A DNA stretch of 62,229 nucleotides from Bigelowiella natans CCMP2755 (taxonomy: Eukaryota > Cercozoa > Chlorarachniophyceae): positions 17,501 to 79,729 of the forward strand of contig ADNK01001892.1 in assembly GCA_000320545.1 (NCBI GenBank). Direction: 5' to 3'. Under the pieces are notes generated by a model that was given only the letters and a program-made list of their open reading frames with translations, was not told the DNA's origin and did not search any database. A program made the translations under genes and the position numbers. Numbering within the stretch: the stretch's first letter is position 1; the number at the start of each line of letters is the position of its first letter. Below are positions 13,798 to 22,659 of this stretch, piece after piece.

Positions 13798-14798
13798 GCT
13801 ACTACTATCGCCACAGCATCATCTGGTGTGATTTTCAGAGTAGTACTTGATTGTCCAGAATCCAGTCCAAAATATCCATCATAAGTGCTTTCCTCTCAGT
13901 AAAGTCGGTTTGGGACCTATACATATCGTGTTTTATCAGTAGTAGGTAACGAGATAGTTACTGCGATTAAACGACGCAACTCAAATATCTACGATTAACG
14001 ATGTAATTTCAATTATGTACTAGATAACAAAAAACAGCACTATTAGTAAACTGAACGCAGATTAGTTTCTTTTGTGTTTTGAATGTTTTTGGTGTAATCT
14101 GACGATACCAATCTTTAGCTGCTTGACTGGCACGAAGACGAGCATTCTTCACTTCTTCAGGAGTATATGCTTTCGCACCTGGTTGGCAAAGACGACATTG
14201 AAATGGCGGCTATTTTCAGAATTTTGGGATATAATGATTTTAAAGTAATGATAGGGGGGGGGGGCAACAATTGTTTTGAAACCAAAAATCTACGCAGTTG
14301 TGGCCAAAGCAGCACAATACTACCAGGTAGCTCTTCCCCAGTGGCAGGATTTCGGCATGGGATATCCTTTCCTGATGATAATTATGTCCAATAAGAAGAG
14401 GGAAAAGAAGAAGAAGAAGAAGAGGACGACGACGAAGAAGAAGAAGAAGAAGAAGAAGAAGAAGATGATGATGATAATTATGACGATTCTATGATGGTGG
14501 TCAGTGTGGTAGAGATCATAGACTTCTGATTATTACCAGATCCTCGGACACATTCCCTCTTGTAGTCTCCTCCTTTCCATTTTGGGCGGGATGGAGCTCT
14601 TCTCGCCGTGAATAAAATGGGTGTAATCCAGAAATATGTTAAATATCCAATGAGAAGTCCAAGCAGCAGCTGATTGATGACAACGTGTATCATTGTTCTA
14701 TCAATGGAACTCAGTAGAAAACGCAAAAATATAGTAAAATTTACCGTCTGCATGCTTATGCCCAGATAGGATGCAACGATTGCGATTAGACCGAGCAT
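7159..14798 (-). CDS. ALDH22-like membrane-anchored aldehyde dehydrogenase (26 exons, 600 aa)
   Basis: Complete gene; all 26 exons join in phase to exactly 1803 nt. Exons from the 5' end: 14537-14798, 14324-14371, 14109-14178, 13847-13916, 13553-13615, 13275-13340, 12919-12954, 12537-12662, 12187-12225, 11855-11918, 11434-11480, 11222-11266, 10940-11032, 10597-10751, 10309-10342, 10046-10087, 9825-9866, 9483-9554, 9316-9347, 8927-8983, 8468-8586, 8281-8313, 8071-8117, 7873-7920, 7575-7607, 7159-7218. The N-terminus has two hydrophobic segments, then an NAD-dependent ALDH fold: PWNYPF near residue 222, GSPGVGK near 302, LELGGKDA with the general-base Glu near 324, and catalytic Cys in [12 protein letters not shown] near 358. 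[15 protein letters not shown] and a C-terminal tail ending in [14 protein letters not shown] follow the plant ALDH22A1 layout (about 596 aa). It oxidises aldehydes to acids; the substrate of ALDH22 is not well defined. Introns are unusually rich in GTA/TAC microsatellites. Confidence 0.94.
8987..9056 (+). repeat. (CA)n-(GA)n microsatellite
   Basis: (CA)n directly followed by (GA)n, starting next to the 3' splice site of ALDH exon 8927-8983. In the gene sense it is (TC)n-(TG)n, an unusually long pyrimidine-rich stretch just before the acceptor. Confidence 0.95.
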
Positions 14799-15281
14799 TA
14801 TGGTGTAAAAATTCCTTCAAACAATGTGCGACTGGGGCGGAAGGGGCGACGTGTCGGATCAGTTGTTTATTGTTCCAGATGATACCGGAGTTTGTGGACC
14901 AAATGCAAGAGAAATGGCATCTATTTGTGCCCCTACGACATGAAAAAAATCAGGAATACCTAATACTAAGATACAACGACGCTGCTACTAGATCTACTAC
15001 GTCTAAATCTAGATTTTTGAAACATGTGATGGCGATGAAATCAGTTGAATTTTTCATAAAACATCGGTTTGATTGCAATATTTGAATGAAGTATGGTACA
15101 CATCTATTTTTAGAAACAATTTAATCACAAGATATTTTTTCACAGAAAACGCAAAATATGCGATGACGTTATAAGAAAAAAGGTGTATTTTCGAATCTTT
15201 TACTTTAAACACAACCGCCAAAATCTTAATTCTGTTGTAAGATAATATCGTTACACCTTGATCCACCCCTCCACGACCATC
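14799..15281. promoter_or_regulatory. Putative bidirectional promoter between divergent genes
   Basis: 483 bp separate the start codon of the ALDH22-like gene (minus, 14798) from that of the small cysteine-rich membrane protein (plus, 15282). The two genes diverge, so both promoters must lie here or within 5' UTR introns. There are no long microsatellites. No TATA box or other element could be assigned with confidence; an open plus-strand frame at 14771-15085 has no recognisable domain. Confidence 0.5.
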
Positions 15282-16032
15282 ATGTCCACACTCTCTCCAC
15301 AGGAAGCTGAAATTAAAGCAGTGAAGCAGTCTGAACTTCCAGGTGTCAGCTCCAAATTATAGTTTTCTGCTTCTACCATTTATTATTATTGCAAAACAGA
15401 TTTAGAGGCTGACAAAGAGCCAGTACTCCTGGGAGGTCGTACACTTGTTGACTGAAATTTGGACCAAAAGATGATTTAAATGTGACGACAGGCGAGGAGG
15501 GAGAAGAAGAGGAGAACCAAGGAAAGTGCTACTTCTGCTACACCAAGGGACCATGTGGATGTATCTTCATGACATTCTTCATGATTCTTGGTATCATTTG
15601 TGCTTTATTGTGAATGAAGTTGCACTTGTCCATGACCCAATTGGTTATAGACCTAAGAAATACACACTGATAGGTCTCTTCTGCTGGGCCATTGGTTTCG
15701 TCTTCCGAGGCGCCGTTTGCATCATCACATGCCCTTGTCCTGGTGAGTACGTGTAGCGCAGACAAAAGGAACATCACGGCAACAACCAACACTTAACCCA
15801 TGGTCATACGACACTGCTTGTTGATTTACACATTTTCTCGCTGCAATTTGTGCTCTCAGGTTCTACCATCTGTAATTGCTGCGCCGATCTTGCCTCCTGG
15901 TAGTGTTCTACGAGTTTATGCGTTTCATGAATCACTTTTTTGCAGAAGCTGATTGTGTGTGCCCATTTTCGTAGGATGATATCCATTCCAGCAAAGATGG
16001 GAAAGTGCATTGCTGGAGCCTGTCCTTGTTAG
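15282..16032 (+). CDS. Small cysteine-rich two-TM protein (115 aa, 5 exons)
   Basis: Exons 15282-15342, 15400-15435, 15492-15609, 15651-15742 and 15992-16032 join in phase (348 nt including stop TAG). All introns have GT...AG ends. The protein has an acidic N-terminal half (EEGEEEE run), then a Cys cluster CYFCYTKGPCGC, a hydrophobic segment MTFFMILGIICALL, a short PKKY linker, a second hydrophobic segment, then CIITCPCP and a C-terminal CIAGACPC. The Cys clusters at the membrane borders suggest palmitoylation or metal/disulfide chemistry, but that is inference. I do not recognise the family; size and topology recall small PLAC8-like or Cys-rich TM proteins, without a matching motif. The consistency of five splice junctions and the protein-like composition are the evidence for a real gene. 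It is divergent from the ALDH gene. Confidence 0.72.
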
Positions 16033-19000
16033 GAAATGGTGGTGCTGCAGTGGGTGATTACATTTTCAAATCAATTGCTGAGAAAGACTAATTGGCGACA
16101 TTTTGACTAGTTGAGTGCAGCACGCATTGGCATTCTCAATCATTCCCGTGCGTCCTCTCCTTGGACCACATCTAGCAGATGTCAACTTAAAATATGATTC
16201 ATCCATTGATGCAATGATCTTCGCGTTTCATTGTTCATCACCATGATCACTTCTAGACTTTCATGTCTAGGACTAGAGCAGATGTGCGCACATCTAGATG
16301 TAGATGCACTATAGCTCTATAGAGCGCACGGTGTCTATCTGCATACATATGTGTGCCGACATATACATCGATAGAGTGGTTGAGCTTATGATTTCTGTAT
16401 GGCGCTCGAACACCGAACTGCCAAATTTGGCACCGAATCTCATCGTTATAGCGTAGATTGTAGCATCGTAGGCAGCAGTCTGTGAAGTTGTTTCATTGAT
16501 CGATGCATGGCATCGCAAGCGCAGCTAGGGTGCACGGCACGCACGTCATTGGTGCAATGCGAGATCGATTTCAAGCCTTGCATGACCAATCTAGCAATGC
16601 TCCAAGCGCTGTCCGCCAGCTGTGCACGTTCAGCGAACAAGATGTTGTTGATGTCGCCCATGCGCTCGCCTGCTGGCAATGAATGTCCATCTGGAACAAA
16701 CTGTGAACACAGTGTGCATTGTGGCGCACGCCAGCACGGCGCCACGATGCAGTTTGCCGCCCGACCACGACGAGCCCCCTGTTGGCCTGTGCTGGCCCGA
16801 CAAGCTAGCAAGGCCGCATGCAAAAGTGCACACGTGCAGCGTTGGACACGGCCAAGTGGCGCTCAGCGTGTCGCGACATGGCAAAGTGAAAAGCTCACTC
16901 ACTTTGCGGAAGTCTCTCAGGAGTTTCGCGCATCGCGACATGGCTAGATGGCAGCGTGAAAAGCCATGTCGCGACATGGCAAAGTGAAAAGCCATGCGTC
17001 GTCGCACCTGCAACAACGATTCAGACACAACTCATCAGAACTCAAAAGTCCAAGTGACACATTGAGATCAGAACTCAACTGCACAAGCAAGCAACCAAGC
17101 AACCAAGCACACTCAGAACTCAAACGACCAAGTGACATCAGAACTCAAACGTTCAAGTGACAAAGCAACTCAAGAACCAAGCAACAATGCAACTCAACGA
17201 CTCATGCGGCTTCAGTTCTCAACACGAGACCGCATTGCACCACGCCCAATGCTGCAACAATCGACAGCTGCACTCGATGCAGAACGAATCGGTTGCATGC
17301 GAGGGCGCACATTGCTGCAACAATCGACAGCCTGCACGTGACGCAGAACGAATCGGTTGCATGCAACAGTGCGTGTGCGTCTCAACTTCAACCCTGCGAC
17401 ACGCGTGCTTCTGCACACGCGCGCAGCACCTCAGATCCATCACCGCGGCACGCTGACCGATCAGCGTCACCCATTCCGAAGCACGCAGCTTGCCTTGACG
17501 AAGAGTTCAAGGACAACAGCCCGGCTGCGGCCGTTCTGCATGCGAATGGTTTCAATGCCGCGTCGCATCATCGCACTGCGCCTGCTGCCATGCAGGCTGA
17601 GCAAGTTCAGACAATCAACAAGGACACTGACAGCATGCCAACTCCCACGCAAGCGATGAATGCACAAACCGAAGGCGCGACAGCACGATGCATGTGATGA
17701 TGTGCACAACGCATGTGACATGCACGTGTGCACGTGCGTGTGTCTGTTGTGTGATCGAACAAGGCGTTTCAATTGTGCAAATTGCACACTTGCACGATGC
17801 ATGTGTGCACACATTCGATCATGCAAGACATCGATCCACCGCACATGCATGCTTTCACATTTTCGATGTTGTCGCACGCAAAAACTCGGTGATTTTCAAA
17901 TGCATGCATGCATGAGCTTGGCTTGAACTTGACGCTCAGACGCCTGTCAGTCCACAGCTCAGACGAGTGCAGATGCAATGCGTGGTGGTGTGTGGACAAC
18001 GCAACACTCCGGACACGTCACATTGCACCATCCATGCAGCCATCCACACTGTGTGCCATTCAGCACAGCTAGCCATGCGTGCTGTGATTGTGATGGTGGC
18101 ATGTGCCATCTTCATTTGACCGTGCGTGCTGCGCGCGCATGCAGGCGCGTTCCCCACCACTAGACCCTGACATCGATGGCTGAAACATCATGAACCAACA
18201 GATTCATGCAACGCATCAGCCCTGTAGCCGCTGCCATGCTGCACCACATGGTGCATTGCACAGCTACATGTGAGGATCACAATTGCGAACAAATTTAATT
18301 GATTGAGCGCGTCCGTCTCACCCTGACGGTGTTTGATTTGTCGATCCGAATTCACATTTGTCGCACACGCATGTGCAAGGTCACACATGTGCTCGCTATC
18401 GGTTAGCACATATTCAAGCATGAAATGTCCAAGCGCACTCAGCACTGCAGCCGGAGCGCACTCCACAACTTGTCACACCCATATCGCACGCGAAATTGCA
18501 ACTCGCAATGAGCTTCCGATGGCGTCGCACAGCGTTGACATCTGGGTCTGGAATTGAATCATGTGCTCATTGGCGCAATGCAATAATGGAAATGTGGCAA
18601 ACACACTGCTGTGTTTTAAGCGAGGCAATCCTTTTTTAACTCTTCAGCAAAACCAAAAATCTCAACAAATTGTAGTGCACGACAAACAGTATATACAGAG
18701 AGACCCATCAACATGCATGTGGATCAAAGATGGCGTACATTGCTGTGTCTCTATGGCATTTGTTTTATATGCAGTTTCGCACACGTGTGAGAATGCAGGA
18801 CATGCGAGGCACTTTAGAACACTTGATCTCGAGTTCATTACAGATATAGAGACCCAATCACTTGATGCATACTTTGCAATATGTGCACAATATGGGGCTC
18901 TAGTTGACATCTGCAAAGTACGAAATGCAGTGTCTCGAGCTGAGAGCAGCGAGGGTTGACTGGACGAACCAGCACGATTTGAAAATTTGTGAAAAGGAAC

Positions 19001-19074
19001 AAGCTGGCGCAGCGGCATGACTCGAGCTGACTGAAATGAACCACACATTCGCCACAACCTTCGACTTCCTTGCT
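16033..19074. repeat. GC-rich intergenic island, copy B, with internal repeats
   Basis: About 2.9 kb, GC-richer than its surroundings, without microsatellites. Internal repeats: TCGCGACATGGCAAAGTGAA recurs at about 16870 and 16970 and in part at 16935; AGAACTCAAA...CAAGTGAC units recur at 17036-17170; a unit of about 70 bp containing GCAGAACGAATCGGTTGCAT is tandemly repeated at 17250-17370. 17430-17690 is the inverted partner of 5972-6232. A segment at about 18257-18320 (CAGCTACATGTGAGGATCAC...) matches 61197-61252 in diverged form, linking this island to the one at 60-61 kb. Long ORFs (for example 18561-18959 plus, 18662-19057 minus) overlap each other and have no recognisable domain. Confidence 0.62.
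17430..17690 (+). repeat. Inverted repeat arm, right copy (about 260 bp)
   Basis: Near-identical reverse complement of 5972-6232, about 11.2 kb away. The two arms bracket the ALDH gene and the small membrane-protein gene. See the left copy for the hairpin and the indel. Confidence 0.85.
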
Positions 19075-20714
19075 TCAGATTTTTCTTTGATCGGAAGAAA
19101 GCTGAGATGTCCAGCAGATTGTTTGATTCACAGCAGCAATGTCAGAACAGCTGCGATTATTCCAAAGTTGATTCAGTTCCATGTCCTTCGGAATGTTATG
19201 ACTCCTATTTGCAAGGCTACTGCCCCTTGAAGTTTTCTTACCAACAGAGGAGAAAATCTCGGGGGGGTCAGAGCTGCTACTTGCTATTTGTTTCTGGAGT
19301 TTCTTTAGCGTTGACTGAATTTGAGAGATGTATTCTCGATTTGCTTCCGGACTGATGCCTTTGACCATGATACGTCCCACACGTTCGGTTTCATTTCCAT
19401 TACTGCTTAGCCCTTTTTTCTCGCGACTCCGTTCTTCCTTATCTTCTTTTGGCGCACAAACCACACGGTGAGAACAATAATAATAATAGGAGAAGCATCC
19501 TCAAACCGCTGACAATTCCTCCAATGAGACCAAAAACAATGTAACCAAGATAGAAAGTCCATCTCTTCGCTGCGTTTCAAAGTAGGTGCATTGTAAGGAT
19601 TACAGGCGGAAAAGTAGTCCTCAAACGACGTGTTGGAATCTGTTTTCATGATGCATCATCCATCTTTGAGCCCCGAATAAATGTCTGTAAATTGGGTTGA
19701 CTCATCTTTCGACGAAATGAATTATTATCAGCAAATGTCTGTAAATTGGGTTGACTCATCTTTCGACGAAATGAATTATTATCAGCAAATGTCTGTAAAT
19801 TGGGTTGACTCATCTTTCGACGAAATGAATTATTATCAGCAAATGTCTGTAAATTGGGTTGACTCATCTTTCGACGAAATGAATTATTATCAGCAAATGT
19901 CTGTAAATTGGGTTGACTCATCTTTCGACGAAATGAATTATTATCAGCAAATGTCTGTAAATTGGGTTGACTCATCTTTCGACGAAATGAATTATTATCA
20001 GCATATCCCATCCAATTCCAGAAAGAAGCTTCCGAAATTAGTGCCAGTGTTGGAAAATTATAAAGTATTTGCAGCGTGGAACAGTAGTAAGATCAGAATA
20101 CTCAAGCCTAGAGAGTTCTAGGCCCACTCGAATCTAAGTATTGCTCACATGAATATTGCATCGTAGTCCTCCTGACATGTTCTGTTCCTAAAATGATGAA
20201 AGTAACACTTCATATTTGCATCGGTAGCCAGGCCTGGGGGCCTCCAATCATTTTGCGTACAGCTGAAGAGGAAATCAAGTGTAGGATCATAAAAGTAATC
20301 TCGATAGGGGAAAAACCGTAAAATTAGGCAATCCGATGACGAATGAGTGTTTAGCCCAAGAGTCTTCATAAGATGTTGGGACTGCTTGCACGTCGATAGT
20401 ATAATTGACTCGTTCATCCATTTTGGCAAATACCACACCCATGTCATAAACGAGCTGAATAACGAGCTGAATATCGATTTCTATTCCCGTTTCTAAATCG
20501 TTAGCCTTTCCCAGCATCATAATCCTCCTTTGTAAGTTTGACCTGCTTTGCAACACAAGTTCACTACTATCGTATAGATATATAGACCCCTAAGAACCGA
20601 GCGAAAGGAGGTTTCATCATCCCATCTATTTGAGATTATTTTTGACTTGACTATCGGCCAACCCATCAGTATTTCCTCACAAATTAAGTCTTCGGTAAAA
20701 TTCATAGCCTCCAA
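19075..20714 (-). pseudogene. Intronless relic of a single-pass membrane protein, several frame breaks
   Basis: On the minus strand, protein-like segments follow each other but switch frame repeatedly: an N-terminal stretch from 20714, a stretch ending near 20290 (...SFVIGLPNF), one at 20145-20310 with several Cys and an NRT glycosylation sequon, the 54-bp repeat block (19681-20004), a stretch with NTS and CNPYNAP (about 19560-19649), a hydrophobic segment YLGYIVFGLIGGIVSG, and a charged tail ending at 19075. The shifts fall at places with no plausible intron (for example inside homopolymers near 20315 and within the TM segment at about 19490-19560). The order suggests ectodomain, TM and cytoplasmic tail. 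Lack of introns in an intron-rich genome fits a retrocopy or decayed gene; unrecognised splicing or sequencing indels remain possible. The family is not recognised. Confidence 0.45.
19681..20004. repeat. Six tandem copies of a 54-bp unit, open on both strands
   Basis: The 54-bp unit beginning ATGTCTGTAAATTGGGTTGA is repeated six times with virtually no variation. Since 54 is divisible by three, one frame on each strand stays open: plus gives an 18-residue unit MSVNWVDSSFDEMNYYQQ, minus gives ADNNSFRRKMSQPNLQTF. The minus unit contains R-K-M-S-Q-P, which fits the RxxSxP mode I 14-3-3 consensus and basophilic-kinase sites. Near-identity of copies indicates recent expansion. Which strand, if any, is translated is not decided by the sequence. 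Confidence 0.95.
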
Positions 20715-20970
20715 TTTGGACTTGTCAATAACTGTTGAGGATTCTTTCCAGAATCAAAGAGCGAACCGACTTTAGAAATCCCAGGTTGGCGGACGACGAT
20801 CGTGAAGGCGACCATTTTAAGAGCATAATAAACGGCTTAGCCGACGACAATAACGATTGCAAGGAAACTAAACACGATCGTCATTATCGATCCATGTCGG
20901 ACATTAGAGATTTTTTCGCTCCTTGATTTTGGGAAACACATTCGAATTAACGAAGATAGGACTATAGCTT

Positions 20971-21020
<50 letters not shown>

Positions 21021-21675
21021 CCTGGGGGATGGAGGATGAGACAGAACCAGCTACTTATAGGAGGAGTAGGTACTCATAAGAGTATACCGAGGGTAATTAA
21101 GAGATATTAAAAAATGGAAAAATAGGTTTAAATTGTTGTCGCAGGTACAAAATCCCTCTGGTTTTTGCGAAAGTTGTTCCCCATTGTTGTCGCAGGAACG
21201 ATATCCCTTATGTTTTTTGCGGAAGTTGATCCCTATTGTTATCGCAGGAACGATATCCCTTATGTTTTTTGCGGAAGTTGATCCCTATTGTTGTCGCAGG
21301 AACGATATCCCTTATGTTTTTTGCGGAAGTTGATCCCTTTTTTCATTCTTCATCACCTGTGAGTCATCAGACATCGGCAATGTTTCACTGAGATGAAAGG
21401 GGGGCGGGGGTGAAGGAAAGAATGAACGAAATGTCCCCAATCAGCTAGCAACAGTAGTTGTAAAAGGGGGAGGTTAAGGTAGAAGAGCCTTGTGTTCGTA
21501 TCAAATGAAAACTAGAGGAAGAAGACTCCTCAAAGCAGCGGAAAGGATCATCGTCTTGACGACTGCAGCAGTGGTAATGACACTTCATTGAAATTTAATG
21601 TGATCTTCTTCCAAAGCAACATCAAACTCTAAGTTGCATCCGATGAATGGTTGACACCAGATATCCGGGAGGCTA
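20715..21675. other. Intergenic: short ORF, (TAG)n and a 52-bp tandem repeat
   Basis: A 63-codon plus-strand frame at 20735-20926 ends in MSDIRDFFAP; it is charged, has no recognised domain and may be the end of a longer broken ORF. 20971-21014 is a (TAG)n microsatellite. About 21134-21337 holds roughly four copies of a 52-bp unit containing CGCAGGAACGATATCCCTTATG, the first copy diverged. 21340-21675 shows nothing recognisable beyond purine-rich runs. Confidence 0.6.
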
Positions 21676-22616
21676 TGGCAAAGAGGCTTGTGTGGCTTAT
21701 GTTTCGCTATTATAGTCGTCGGGTCTCTCGGTAAGAAATAAGTACAAGTACACTCGAAGGAAGAAGGGTGTTGGTCAACTGAAACGATGTTATGTGTGGT
21801 GGTGGGTCCTACCAGGTTTAATAGCAGAGGAAGGAGAAGACTGTTTCAAAAATAGCAGCGATTATGAGGAACAAATTCGGATGAATTATCGACCAAAAGC
21901 ATGTAAGTAATAATCCATTGAATGAAAGTGGATGCCAATCAGAAGAAGTTGAATATTGTGAATGTTTTATTTGGATTTGCTATATGTATATTTTCACAAC
22001 AAACAGCTACTGGCATAACCATTTCCCAGATGGCTCTCATCCTTCCAACCTGGTATTAAGTAAACAGCGATCGATGTCGTAGTATCCCCTAATAGGATAG
22101 AATGGCTAGATAAGGGAGGAGGGCTGCTTCCCCTATTGTGCGCTCTCTCAAGTTTTGCTACAATGGAAAAATCGTGTCCGCATGCTTGATTGCGTCGTCG
22201 GTGAACCTAATTTTTGTTCTGTTGATCGAGAAATGATTCTTGAGCGGGTCAGTTCTACTGACACACACTGCTATTATTATTATTGGCATGATTATCACGA
22301 TATGTCCGGTGTTAGCCTTATTGTGCTGGTTCATGGGGGACAAACGACTTCAGCTGCCTACATACCAGCTCAGGCTCTTATTTTGACAACAATGTACTTT
22401 TGTTAGTGCCTCTTCAAGTTATTCATTGTAGTAGTTTCACAATAACAACTAGCGTATCGTTATTATGAGTAGTTTCTTTAGGTCGAATCGCTTCCTATAG
22501 CATATCGTTATCATGAGTATATTTTTTAGGTTGAATCGCTTCCTGTATTGGGCTCCAAGCTGGCGTTTATACGTCCTAGTCTCATCTTTCATGATTTGCT
22601 TAATTGGTAATAATTG

Positions 22617-22659
<43 letters not shown>

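Noticed and set aside
15282-15435. Ribonucleotide reductase small-subunit N-terminus
   Set aside because: The acidic EADKEPVLL stretch recalled it, but the joined product is a short two-TM protein with no ferritin-like motif.
17467-17877. 136-codon minus-strand ORF in the second island
   Set aside because: Antisense to another open frame and frame-shifted relative to the other copy; no protein signature.
18561-18959. 132-codon plus ORF in the island
   Set aside because: Overlaps an equally long minus ORF; part of the diverged element shared with about 5.1 kb; no domain recognised.
19681-20004. CRISPR-like array
   Set aside because: Direct repeats are contiguous 54-bp units without spacers, in a eukaryotic context.
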